Of a DNA stretch of 64,000 nucleotides, positions 1 through 8,549 are shown piece by piece. The number at the start of each line of letters is the position of its first letter. Position 1 is the first letter of the stretch. Origin of the DNA: Kineothrix alysoides (GTDB lineage Bacteria > Bacillota > Clostridia > Lachnospirales > Lachnospiraceae); the NCBI RefSeq assembly GCF_000732725.1, contig NZ_JPNB01000001.1, positions 620,001 to 684,000 on the forward strand, read 5' to 3'. The notes beneath the pieces are model-generated. The model was given only the letters and a program-made list of their open reading frames with translations. It searched no databases and was not told the DNA's origin. Both the position numbers and the translations under genes were made by a program.

Positions 1-22
1 GAAGAGTTCCGCGCATCAATAA

Positions 23-595
23 GTGGAAATTGAATCTGATCCTGCAATTCAAAGACTAATTGCGTTTTGTAAGGCAACAGCAGCGTATAATGATTATCGT
101 GAAAATTCAAATATGATAGCACGGCCGACAGGTCCTATGTATGAACTCGATGGTAGGATTTATCCTGTATATAGTGACACGTACATACTCGACAATTTTA
201 CTCGTATAGGCATAGATATCTCGATTGATGAAGGACTAATAAACGCACGATTTAACATTGATACACATGGCAACCAATTATCTCATTACTGCAAAACGAT
301 TGGTGAAGGTGGGCCTTTTCTTTTGGTTCCTGCCACAGGTAGGTGGGCATCTGATTTTGATAAATCTCTCCAAGAACATTGGGGAGGAGCTTCAATTCGA
401 AATTGTACCGTAAGTCGTGAAGAATCTAATGGTGATGAAGTGCATACTTACTTTACTATTATGGAGAATAAAATAACATTAAAATATAATAAGTGTGAAT
501 CATTATACATTAGTTGCATAGAAGACGTGCTAAGCAACTACATTTTTGATGCACGAATTGTTATGAATGGTTATAAGGGAATAATAAACGTGTGA
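23..595 (+). CDS. Hypothetical protein, possibly the end of a decayed gene
   Basis: This is a 190-residue open frame beginning with GTG directly after an in-frame TAA, with no visible ribosome binding site. The first well-placed ATG is near position 113. I do not recognise the family. The protein is mixed polar and hydrophobic, with no signal peptide, membrane segment or cysteine motif. Because the frame is closed right at the left edge of the window, it may be the 3' part of a gene interrupted by the stop at 20-22. Function unknown. Confidence 0.35.
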   Translation: MEIESDPAIQRLIAFCKATAAYNDYRENSNMIARPTGPMYELDGRIYPVYSDTYILDNFTRIGIDISIDEGLINARFNIDTHGNQLSHYCKTIGEGGPFLLVPATGRWASDFDKSLQEHWGGASIRNCTVSREESNGDEVHTYFTIMENKITLKYNKCESLYISCIEDVLSNYIFDARIVMNGYKGIINV

Positions 596-659
596 TATTG
601 TTGACACAAAGAGTAAGTGTGGCAGTGGTATAGTATATTGACAAATTAGGGGGACAAAA

Positions 660-887
660 ATGGCTGAAAAATGGAAAGATAGGGATTTAGAATCAGGGCT
701 TATCGTTTGGGGAAAAAATGGAGAAAATCAAAGTGATTTTTATGCGTGCTATGATGGAGATGGCAATGTACATTGTCATATGTATTATGACAAACGAACA
801 GGAAGAAGAGAAGTTATTCATCGAGGCACATGTGCGGTTTGCCGTGACAAAAAAGGGTATCCTTTCGATAACAGAGACAAAAGATGA
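660..887 (+). CDS. Small hypothetical protein (75 aa)
   Basis: A short ORF starts at ATG 660 with a reasonable ribosome binding site (AGGGGGAC just upstream). The product is charged and has an aromatic/His-rich centre (residues about 28-42) and a CxxC pair near residues 58-61 that could bind a metal. An overlapping frame (718-915) is also open and continues slightly further; I prefer the 660 start because of its binding site. I do not recognise a family. It follows the unknown ORF at 23-595 by 64 bp and may be co-transcribed with it. Confidence 0.45.
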   Translation: MAEKWKDRDLESGLIVWGKNGENQSDFYACYDGDGNVHCHMYYDKRTGRREVIHRGTCAVCRDKKGYPFDNRDKR

Positions 888-1097
888 TACTTATGTTCAA
901 GTGAATGTACCGTAACTGTAAAAAGAATTTCATAGAGTGATCACTTTATAAGAGTCAATTCTATGAGACTTTTTTGCTTTATGGGGTGCATCCTTTTCTT
1001 ATAACAGCTTTGGCCAATTCGCTCTAATGACATAAATTAATAAAAGCTACTATTAGAGAAATTTGATGGCGTTTTTAACAATTATGTCGTAAGTTGC

Positions 1098-1751
1098 TTG
1101 CATCCATTTTACATAGTAAATAATAGGCCAATTATTTCATATAAAATGGGTTCTAGGAATAAAAATATTGTACAAACCAAACCTGAAAATAAAAAATTTA
1201 GTCCTTACTTGACACCAGCCGACGACGGCCCTCATCCTTATTATACGGAGCAGATTTTAGATGGACTTAAGAAAAGAGGGATTAAGGCAACTTTTTTTGT
1301 TACCGGAATGAATGCGGAAAAATATCCGGAAATCATCAAGAGGATGTATGACGAAGGACATGTGATTGGAAATCATACCTTTTATCATACGCAGCTGACC
1401 AGCAAAAATCGAAAGGAATTCAAGGAAGAGCTGATACGTACCGACGCAGTCATCAGCGGAATCACAGGAGATGATGTGATCTACGTCCGCCCGCCTTATG
1501 GAAGCTGGGATAAAAAGTTCGAAACGGAGCTCAACATGTTCCCGGTACTGTGGACGATCGACCCGCTTGACTGGTGCTCCACTAATGTAGCTTGCATCAC
1601 GGAGAAGGTGGTGAATAAGGCGGAGGAGAACGACATTATTTTGATGCATGATTATTACCCGTCTACAGTTACGGCAGCTTTTAACATCATAGACGAGCTG
1701 ACGAAGGAGGGGTATAACTTTGTGACGGTGGATGAGATATTGTTTGATTAA
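1098..1751 (+). CDS. Polysaccharide deacetylase (NodB domain) with abnormal N-terminus
   Basis: Carbohydrate esterase family 4 / NodB homology. Such enzymes remove N-acetyl groups from peptidoglycan or other glycans, usually outside the cell. Seen in the sequence: the metal-binding DDGP motif (residues 42-45), NHTFYH (92-97), RPPYGS (131-136), DWCS (158-161) and MHD (183-185), so all five core motifs are present. The usual LTFDDGP is instead LTPADDGP, with one extra residue and no Phe. The first 40 residues are AT-rich in origin, contain no signal peptide or membrane anchor, and do not resemble the usual lead-in. The gene is probably truncated and fused to foreign upstream sequence, so export and activity are doubtful. 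No good ribosome binding site precedes the ATG. Confidence 0.7.
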   Translation: MHPFYIVNNRPIISYKMGSRNKNIVQTKPENKKFSPYLTPADDGPHPYYTEQILDGLKKRGIKATFFVTGMNAEKYPEIIKRMYDEGHVIGNHTFYHTQLTSKNRKEFKEELIRTDAVISGITGDDVIYVRPPYGSWDKKFETELNMFPVLWTIDPLDWCSTNVACITEKVVNKAEENDIILMHDYYPSTVTAAFNIIDELTKEGYNFVTVDEILFD

Positions 1752-2143
1752 GTGAACTGCACCAATTGAGATGAAAGTTACAAATTAAGATTAATAGGAC
1801 GGATGAATAATAAATATCACATTCGTTTGAAATATGTATACTAAATGATTGAAAGTATAATAGAACATCATAATTCTGTTGTTAAAGTATATATTATACG
1901 ATATCATTCCATAATTTTTATAATTATAGAGACATTTAAACAATTTAGTTAGTAAAAGAGCCCCCGTATTCAAAGGCTCTTACATAAATTTTATATTATA
2001 TTAATCCGTTTTATCGCTACTTTTTTGTTAACCATATCCTCCCATGAACATATATACGTAAATTGGAAAACAACCTCCTCTTTCCATCTGTTATAGTCTC
2101 ATAAATTAAGACATTTTTAGACTGGTTTGTGGAAAAAACCAGC
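1752..2143. other. AT-rich intergenic stretch, one weak hairpin
   Basis: About 390 bp without a convincing gene. The only structure noted is an imperfect hairpin near 1954-1983 in which AGAGCC pairs with GGCTCT. It lacks a clear U-run on either strand, so terminator function is uncertain. The minus-strand frame at 1791-1973 is AT-rich noise. Confidence 0.4.
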
Positions 2144-2662
2144 TCATTTCGAAATACAATACAACATATTGTTGAATATCTCAATGTGTCGTTCTTCGTC
2201 CAGAATAATTCTATGTAAGATATCTACAATATTGGAATCCCGTATGGTATCAGCTTGGTATCTATATTTTTGAATAGCCGCTTCCTCTCCTTTGATGGAG
2301 TTAATGATGACTTCGGTGACCTCTCTTGGATAATGATTGTATGCCGGCGTCCAATAGGCTTTCTTACGGTTTTGTACACTCCATAAGCGCGGATCGGCTC
2401 CCATCTTATAGGCAAGTTCTGCAAACATATCTAAGTGGTGCATTTCCACAATACTGATTTCATGAAAACACATTGCAAAATCGGCGTAGATTGGATTAAG
2501 TATGACGCTGTTATAAAAGTAAAGGCTCACGGCGGTCATTTCCGAATTGCTACTGCCCACATTGCTCAACATAGCATACGCATATTCAGGATTATGGCAT
2601 TCGGGCTGAATGGCGGGATACGGTAGATTGACGGAGATATTACAGGTAAAATCATTGTTCAT
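2144..2662 (-). CDS. Ferritin-like (rubrerythrin-type) di-iron protein
   Basis: A 172-residue four-helix ferritin-like protein, probably binding a di-iron or di-manganese centre in the cytoplasm. The metal-ligand pattern is visible: E41, E73-xx-H76, E126 and E156-xx-H159, the paired E/ExxH arrangement of the superfamily. The start is set at the ATG whose complement is 2660-2662 because AGGAGG lies at the right distance upstream; the frame stays open to 2782 but that extension has no binding site. No rubredoxin domain follows, so it is not a full rubrerythrin. Related small proteins in Clostridia are annotated only as ferritin-like. An oxidative-stress or spore-associated role would be a guess. 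Confidence 0.7.
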   Translation of the reverse strand: MNNDFTCNISVNLPYPAIQPECHNPEYAYAMLSNVGSSNSEMTAVSLYFYNSVILNPIYADFAMCFHEISIVEMHHLDMFAELAYKMGADPRLWSVQNRKKAYWTPAYNHYPREVTEVIINSIKGEEAAIQKYRYQADTIRDSNIVDILHRIILDEERHIEIFNNMLYCISK

Positions 2663-2774
2663 AATAAAGGTCCTCCTATAGAAACTACATAGTAATATAT
2701 ACGTATATGAAGTAGAAAAAAGAATGCAAAAAAGGGCCATAGTTATACAAACAATTTGCGGCGCAACCTGTCTG

Positions 2775-3029
2775 TCAGGCATAACAACTGAATACGATGA
2801 TAATTAAGCAAAAACCGGCACAAGAAACCGAAGAAGTGGAAATCAAAGGAAACGCTGGGCGCATGGTTTGATATTTACCAAATATCCACCTACTAAAACA
2901 ACCTGGGTATCCTTGTTTATTGGAATATCCCAGTTCTGAACCAATTTCCCGAAGCGAAGCTTCTCCGGAAAGATATCTTTTGACAATAGTCAGTTTTTCT
3001 TCCGCTGAATATTTCCTACGTTTTGACAT
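2775..3029 (-). pseudogene. IS3-family transposase OrfA remnant
   Basis: The first 35 residues (starting MSKRRKYSAEEKLTIVKRY) match the helix-turn-helix opening of IS3-type OrfA proteins. After about residue 36 the frame loses similarity and ends in a hydrophobic, unrelated tail, and no OrfB is present. This is a 5' fragment of an insertion sequence whose remainder has been deleted or replaced. A terminal repeat lies just outside its start codon. Confidence 0.7.
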
Positions 3030-3036
3030 GAAAAAT

Positions 3037-3079
3037 CCCCTAAGTAGATTTAGGTTATTTACCTTGTCTACTTAAGGGG
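3037..3079. repeat. Inverted repeat at the end of the IS3 remnant
   Basis: CCCCTAAGTAGA at 3037-3048 is the reverse complement (one extra A) of TCTACTTAAGGGG at 3067-3079. It lies immediately upstream of the OrfA fragment and probably includes the IS terminal repeat. It could also act as a hairpin limiting read-through into the transposase. Confidence 0.5.
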
Positions 3080-3143
3080 AATCATATCAAATGGCCTGCG
3101 CTCTCTTTATTTATTTTATCCTATTATACAGATAAAGCGTATC

Positions 3144-5765
3144 TTATTTCTCTTTTTTTGGAATATTGTCTTTACCATAGTATGCCAAAAAGTAAAGCTC
3201 CTCTAATTCAGATACAAGAGGAAGTCTGGGGTTAGCTGTTGTACATTGGTCACCGAAGGCCAGATCTGCAAGTCCCGGGAGCTTGATGAGGAAATCTTTT
3301 TCATCGATTCCGTATTCCTTTAAGTTATTAGGAATTTCTAAATGTTTATTGAGATCTTCTACTTCTTTTGCCAGCATTTCTACGGCGTCAGCATTATTTT
3401 TCGGATTCCTTCCCAATTTTTTCATCAGTTCAAAAATCTTATCACCTACAATATAACTTTCATATTTCGGGAAGGATGTAACTTTAGTGGGGCAATCAAC
3501 ACCATTGTATCGTATTACATGGGGTAATAAAATTGCGTTTGCACAACCGTGAGGAATATGATACTCGCCGCCCAGCTTATGAGCCAGGGAATGGTTAATT
3601 CCAAGGAAAGCATTGGTAAATGCCATACCGGCAATAGTTGAAGCATTATGCATCTTCTCGCGTGCGACAGGACTCTGTGCACCCTTGTCATAAGACTCTC
3701 TTAAATACTTGAAGACTAAATCAATTGCATGAATTGCCAGTGCATCGGTATAATCGGATGCTACCACTGAGATATATGCCTCAATTGCATGAGTCAGCAC
3801 ATCCATGCCGGTCCAGGCGGTTGATTTCTTGGGAACGGTCATAACAAAGTCAGGGTCTATAATTGCAATATCAGGTGTCAACTCATAATCTGCCAGAGGA
3901 TATTTCTTATTTTCTTGTTTATCCGAAATAACAGCAAAGGAGGTGACCTCCGAGCCTGTTCCGGAAGTAGTAGGAATTGCGACAAACTGTGCCTTTTTAC
4001 CTAAGGTAGGGAATTTATAGGTACGTTTACGGATATCTAAAAACTTCAAGGACATATTCTTGAAATCTGCAGTCGGATCTTCATAGAATAACCACATGCC
4101 CTTAGCTGCATCAATAGCGGATCCGCCGCCCAGTGCAATAATTACGTCGGGCTTGAATTTATTCATTTCTTCTACGCCTTTCAGGATAGTATCAAGGCTT
4201 GGATCAGGCTCAACCTGGTCGAAAATCTCACTGTGTACATAATCAGGACGCTTTCTTAATTGATATAATACCTTGCTGACATAGCCTAATTGAGTCATAG
4301 ATGGGTCGGTTACAATAAATGCTTTTGTGATGTTGGGCATTTTTGATAAATATGCGGTTGAACCGGACTCAAAATAAATTTTACTGGGTACCTTAAACCA
4401 TTGCATATTATTCCTCCTCTTTGCTACACGCTTATAATTTACCAGATCGACAGCGGATACGTTATGGGTAGTAGAGTTACCGCCGTAAGAGCCGCAGCCT
4501 AAGGTAAGAGAGGGCATATTTGTATTATATAAATCACCGATCGCACCATGTGTGGAAGGTGAATTTACGAGGATACGGCCGGTTCTCATCCGAGCAGAGA
4601 AGGTCTTAATGACATCATCATCGTTGGAATGTATTACAGAGGAATGGCCCAGGCCGCCAAGCGCAATCATCTTCTCACAAAGCTGGAGACTCTTCTCCAG
4701 GTTCTGAGCCTTGATTACAGCGAGTACGGGGGAAAGCTTCTCTTTGGACAGAGGGTACTGCGGACCAACACCATCTAACTCCGTACATAAAATCTTAGCG
4801 TTTACAGGAATGCTAATTCCGGCCAGTGCTGCAATATCGAACGGTGACTTTCCGACAATGTCAGGATTAACGGCACCGGTTGCTGTATTAATTACCACGG
4901 GTTCCAGAAGTTTAATCTCTTCTTTTGTTGCGAAGTAGCAGCCATCCTTCTTCATCAGATCCACAACTTCAGCATATACGGGAGCCTCGATAATTACTGC
5001 CTGCTCGGAAGCACAGATCATACCGTGATCAAAGGATTTGGATAATATCAGGTCATTTACGGCACGCTTTAAATTTGCTGTTTTTTCGATAAAACAGGGA
5101 ACATTTCCAGGCCCTACACCAAGGGCAGGCTTTCCGCATGAATAGGCCTGTTTAACCATTCCTGATCCGCCGGTAGCCAGAATCATAGATACATCGGGAT
5201 GATTCATTAGTTCTCTGGTAGCCTCGATGGAAGGATATTCAATCCATTGTATACAGTTTTTCGGAGCACCGGCCTTGATAGCTGCCTCATATAAGGTTTT
5301 TGCGGCTTCCTTGGAGCATTGCTGGGAACTGGGATGGAAACCAAAAATAATCGGGTTTCTGGTCTTTATACAAGTTAAGCATTTGAACATGGTAGTGGAG
5401 GTGGGGTTTGTAACAGGGGTAACACCAGCAACGATACCTACCGGCTCAGCCACGATCATGTAATCTTCTTCTTCGTTATCTTCAATAATACCAACTGTTT
5501 TCTGATATTTGATGGAATGCCATACATATTCTGTTGCAAAAATATTTTTTGTAATCTTATCTTCGTAGATTCCCTTTCCGGTTTCTTCTACTGCCATTTT
5601 AGCAAGGACCTGTTGTTTTGCGAGTCCTGCAAGAGCCATCTCATGAACTATATTATCAACTGCCTCTTGATCTAGGGATAAGAAATCATTTAGTGCACCG
5701 AGTGCGTTTTTTACTAATTGATCAACATGCTCCTTGGGGGTGGGTTGCTGTAATTTATTAGACAT
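3144..5765 (-). CDS. adhE: Bifunctional acetaldehyde-CoA/alcohol dehydrogenase AdhE
   Basis: Reduces acetyl-CoA to acetaldehyde and then to ethanol with two NADH, regenerating NAD+ in fermentation. The 873-residue length and two-domain layout are those of full AdhE. Residues 1 to about 440 are the CoA-acylating aldehyde dehydrogenase, with the catalytic Cys in GMICASEQ. From about residue 455 on is an iron-dependent alcohol dehydrogenase with GGGSAIDAAK for nucleotide binding and the histidine cluster HSLAHKLGGEYHIPHG for iron. The start has a strong GGAGGA site. AdhE normally forms long helical filaments (spirosomes). It is monocistronic here and read from a promoter carrying two Rex boxes, so expression should rise when NADH is high. 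Confidence 0.97.
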   Translation of the reverse strand: MSNKLQQPTPKEHVDQLVKNALGALNDFLSLDQEAVDNIVHEMALAGLAKQQVLAKMAVEETGKGIYEDKITKNIFATEYVWHSIKYQKTVGIIEDNEEEDYMIVAEPVGIVAGVTPVTNPTSTTMFKCLTCIKTRNPIIFGFHPSSQQCSKEAAKTLYEAAIKAGAPKNCIQWIEYPSIEATRELMNHPDVSMILATGGSGMVKQAYSCGKPALGVGPGNVPCFIEKTANLKRAVNDLILSKSFDHGMICASEQAVIIEAPVYAEVVDLMKKDGCYFATKEEIKLLEPVVINTATGAVNPDIVGKSPFDIAALAGISIPVNAKILCTELDGVGPQYPLSKEKLSPVLAVIKAQNLEKSLQLCEKMIALGGLGHSSVIHSNDDDVIKTFSARMRTGRILVNSPSTHGAIGDLYNTNMPSLTLGCGSYGGNSTTHNVSAVDLVNYKRVAKRRNNMQWFKVPSKIYFESGSTAYLSKMPNITKAFIVTDPSMTQLGYVSKVLYQLRKRPDYVHSEIFDQVEPDPSLDTILKGVEEMNKFKPDVIIALGGGSAIDAAKGMWLFYEDPTADFKNMSLKFLDIRKRTYKFPTLGKKAQFVAIPTTSGTGSEVTSFAVISDKQENKKYPLADYELTPDIAIIDPDFVMTVPKKSTAWTGMDVLTHAIEAYISVVASDYTDALAIHAIDLVFKYLRESYDKGAQSPVAREKMHNASTIAGMAFTNAFLGINHSLAHKLGGEYHIPHGCANAILLPHVIRYNGVDCPTKVTSFPKYESYIVGDKIFELMKKLGRNPKNNADAVEMLAKEVEDLNKHLEIPNNLKEYGIDEKDFLIKLPGLADLAFGDQCTTANPRLPLVSELEELYFLAYYGKDNIPKKEK

Positions 5766-5782
5766 AGATATCCTCCTTTTGA

Positions 5783-5867
5783 TTGTTAAAAAATTAACAT
5801 AATGGTTATGAGATGAATATAACAGAAAAAAATGTATTTGTAAATAGATTTGTTAAAAAAATAACAA
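5783..5867 (-). promoter_or_regulatory. adhE promoter flanked by two Rex operators
   Basis: Rex is the NADH-sensing repressor with consensus TTGTTAA-N4-TTAACAA. Site 1, TTGTTAAAAAATTAACAT, is at 5783-5800. Site 2, TTGTTAAAAAAATAACAA, is at 5850-5867. Each departs from consensus at one position. Between them on the minus strand are a -35 TTTACA (complement 5839-5844) and a -10 TATATT (complement 5816-5821) with a 17-bp spacer. Site 2 sits just upstream of -35 and site 1 in the 5' leader, so Rex bound at both could block initiation and clearance. Confidence 0.85.
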
Positions 5868-6343
5868 TTAAAAAATTATGAGTTTCCTTTTGATTTATAT
5901 AATAACTTTTATAATATAAAAATATTTATGTTAAATGTAAAAATAATGGTACATGAAGTTCACGGCAGAACAAATGCTATGCGTAAGATTCAGAAAGGAT
6001 ACAATGATACCATCCGGTTGGCGTATTTATATAGTTTGTACGAGTGCAGCATCAACTCCAAAAGAGACCTTTCAGGATATCTTCCGGCAGTTTTATACTA
6101 TTGTTATGCTAGAGTTTATTGGATTTTCAAGGGGAGATAGGGGTTTTTGCAAGTTATATAATTTCCCCCGCTATTTAATATTATATTTTAGATTAAAAAA
6201 CGATAGGTTTAAAAACAATAAGAGCATGTAATCTTGTTTTTTGACAAAAACTGTGGTAAAAAGTAGATAACATCAAAAATCTGAGCTATAAGTTTATAAA
6301 TTAAATGGGAATAAATCGAAATTATTCAACCAATAGAGAAGAC
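5868..6343. other. Intergenic region, no convincing gene
   Basis: Two overlapping open frames (5928-6140 and 5953-6231) occur here. Neither has a binding site or a recognisable product, and they use different frames of the same DNA. The region presumably carries the promoter of the downstream kinase gene. No AgrD-like peptide gene was found. Confidence 0.4.
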
Positions 6344-7582
6344 ATGGAGAAAATAAAAATCATGCTCACAATATACAATGTTTATATTGCAATCTTTTCG
6401 GGATGTTTGATTACTTTTTTGTTATCTCGTTTTTTAAAACCCAAGAAACAGACAATAACAGGCCTGCTTTTTTTCTTTTCTGTGTATGTTACACATGATT
6501 ATTATTTGTCGGTATATGCGAATGGTTCTGAATACAAGTTAGTAGAATATATAGCTTACTATGTAGTAATATTGTTGGTTCTTATGATTTTTTTTGAAGG
6601 AAAGGGAATCAGCAATTTTATAACTGTATTTTCAATAGATTTTATCTTTCAGGTTACGGGAACAATCCTTGTTCTGGTTGTACTTTCTCCGATTACTTTC
6701 TTTGATGTTTATGAAATAGAAAGAATAACCGATACTCCAAATTTATTCAGCTTTCTTCTTGCTTTTGTTGTTTCTTTTATCTCATTTTTTCTGACGGGAA
6801 TCATAGCAAAGAACCTATTTAAAAAGAATAACGGATTTACACGTTTTGTGTGTACGGGAATTACTTTGGTAAACTTTATCCCCGGATTTTTGAATTCCGG
6901 GAAAAGTGTATATTATGTGTTCCCGTTGTTTGTGATGATAATAGTTGGAAATATGACTTATCAAGAACTTAAGCTAAGAAAGAGTGAGAAAAGGGACAAA
7001 TATTACTATGAACTAGAGGATGCCTTGCAGCTGGAACAAGAAGAACTTGCTAAAATAAGGCATGATGTTGCCAATCATATCACTGTTTTAAATTCTTCCA
7101 AGGACTCAGATTATGGTAACGAAGTACTGCGTGAAATAGATGAAAAGCTTATGAGCGGAATCTCGATTATAGACGTACTGATAAAGGAGAAACAGTTAAT
7201 TTGTAATGAGAAAAACATTTTCTTTCATTATGAATTAGTCAATCTGTCTGAAAGCCGTATGGAAAGAGTGGATTGGATATGCTTGCTGGGGAATGCTCTG
7301 GATAATGCCATAGATGCCAGCGAGAAAGCCGGAGATGACAGAACTATAGAATTAAGCATGAAAAGAAAAGCATCTTACCTTGTAATATACATAGCTAATA
7401 GTAAGGATAAAGATGGAAAGCCTGAAAGTAACCATTTTATGACAACCAAGTTATCTGGACAAGGTCACGGATATGGAATCAGAATAATGAAAAAAACAGT
7501 AAGGAAGTACGGCGGACGTATCCGGTATGAGGACAAGGGGGACAGTATGCAGATGTATATTACCTTTCAGGCATGGGAGTAA
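6344..7582 (+). CDS. AgrC-type sensor histidine kinase
   Basis: Membrane sensor kinase of the peptide quorum-sensing (AgrC / GHKL) class. The first 220 residues hold six or seven hydrophobic segments. They are followed by a short coiled region, the phospho-acceptor box KIRHDVANH, the N box NALDNAIDAS and the G box GHGYGIRIMKK of an HATPase_c_5 domain. An upstream ATG at 6305 is in frame, but 6344 has AGAGAAG in front and leaves a cleaner first membrane helix; the start is uncertain. It lies 66 bp before a LytTR response regulator with which it must pair. No agrB or agrD neighbour is visible, so the ligand is unknown. Confidence 0.85.
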   Translation: MEKIKIMLTIYNVYIAIFSGCLITFLLSRFLKPKKQTITGLLFFFSVYVTHDYYLSVYANGSEYKLVEYIAYYVVILLVLMIFFEGKGISNFITVFSIDFIFQVTGTILVLVVLSPITFFDVYEIERITDTPNLFSFLLAFVVSFISFFLTGIIAKNLFKKNNGFTRFVCTGITLVNFIPGFLNSGKSVYYVFPLFVMIIVGNMTYQELKLRKSEKRDKYYYELEDALQLEQEELAKIRHDVANHITVLNSSKDSDYGNEVLREIDEKLMSGISIIDVLIKEKQLICNEKNIFFHYELVNLSESRMERVDWICLLGNALDNAIDASEKAGDDRTIELSMKRKASYLVIYIANSKDKDGKPESNHFMTTKLSGQGHGYGIRIMKKTVRKYGGRIRYEDKGDSMQMYITFQAWE

Positions 7583-7648
7583 GAAGGTTGAAAGAAAAGT
7601 ACTTTCAATTATTGGTTTTGAGTCTGCTAAAGCGGAGAGGGGACATTT

Positions 7649-8374
7649 ATGAAAAAGACAAAAGTACTGATATGTGATGATCAAGGAAAGGTTTTGACAG
7701 AGATTAGAACAATGCTGCGTAGAATATACGGAGATATGATAGAGATAGAAACCACTAGGATACCGGAACAACTTCTTGCGTGGTGGGAGGAGCATCCAGG
7801 CAGTGCGGCGGATATATTATTGATGGATATAGAGTATCCATACGCCGACAAAGACGGGATAGAAATAGCAAGGGAACTCCAGTTACGTTATCCAAGCCTA
7901 AAGGTTATATTTATAACAGGCCTGGTACGGTATGCGCAGGATATCTTTTATGCGATACCGAGCGGCTTTCTTGTAAAACCAATCGATGAGATGAAGATGA
8001 GGAATGTGATGGATAAACTTCTGGAGCAGATATCTTTATCGGAGGAAAATATTGTTGCTCTTAGGCGGCATGGCAATGTGGTGAAAATTGCGTCCGAATC
8101 TATACGTTATATAGAAAGTGATGGGCATAATATTGTCGTTTATACAAATGACTATGCTGAGAGCTTTCGCATGAAGTTATCTGATTGTAACAGCTTCCTG
8201 CCGGAGGAAAGATTCTGGAGAATCCATCAAAGCTACATTGTAAGTGCAAAGCACGTTAAAAAGATGACGAGTAAAGGGCTGGAGTTGTGGGATGGTATCC
8301 GGCTCCCGGTGGCAAGGAGTAAGTATAAAGATATCAGGAATAGATTGTTTAATACAATAGAGAGTCAAAAATAA
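7649..8374 (+). CDS. LytTR-family response regulator (AgrA-like)
   Basis: Cytoplasmic transcription regulator phosphorylated by the preceding kinase. Residues 1-125 form a receiver domain with acidic pocket CDD (9-11), phospho-acceptor MDIEYP and conserved lysine in LVKPID. Residues 140-237 form a LytTR DNA-binding domain (IRYIESDGHN, FWRIHQSYIVS). The binding site GGAGAGGGG precedes the ATG. The next gene, 175 bp downstream in the same direction, encodes a large secreted protein and is the likely target, though I could not identify a clear LytTR direct repeat upstream of it. Confidence 0.9.
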   Translation: MKKTKVLICDDQGKVLTEIRTMLRRIYGDMIEIETTRIPEQLLAWWEEHPGSAADILLMDIEYPYADKDGIEIARELQLRYPSLKVIFITGLVRYAQDIFYAIPSGFLVKPIDEMKMRNVMDKLLEQISLSEENIVALRRHGNVVKIASESIRYIESDGHNIVVYTNDYAESFRMKLSDCNSFLPEERFWRIHQSYIVSAKHVKKMTSKGLELWDGIRLPVARSKYKDIRNRLFNTIESQK

Positions 8375-8549
8375 GAAGGAATATAATACCAAATTTGAAC
8401 AAAACACTGCCAATTTTGCCGGTTTTAAAAAGAATGGATGCATTAGAAAAGGTAGATTGATATAATCAGACGAAGAAAACTCTTACGGAAGATGTAAAAA
8501 AAAGTAATGGGTTGAAAAGCTATGCGATGAAATCAAGGAGGACGTTCTA

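Noticed and set aside
920-980. Terminator-like TCATAGA/TCTATGA pairing after the 75-aa ORF
   Set aside because: The loop is long and the stem weak; only the T-run is convincing.
1791-1973. Minus-strand 60-residue ORF
   Set aside because: Very AT-rich, no ribosome binding site, no recognisable product; probably a chance open frame.
5928-6231. Two overlapping ORFs between adhE and the Agr-type kinase, considered as an AgrD-like peptide or a small gene
   Set aside because: No binding site, different frames of the same DNA, no cyclic-peptide-like core and no known family.
8375-8549. LytTR direct-repeat operator upstream of the secreted-protein gene
   Set aside because: No pair of sites with the expected consensus and spacing could be found by eye, so it is not reported as a feature.
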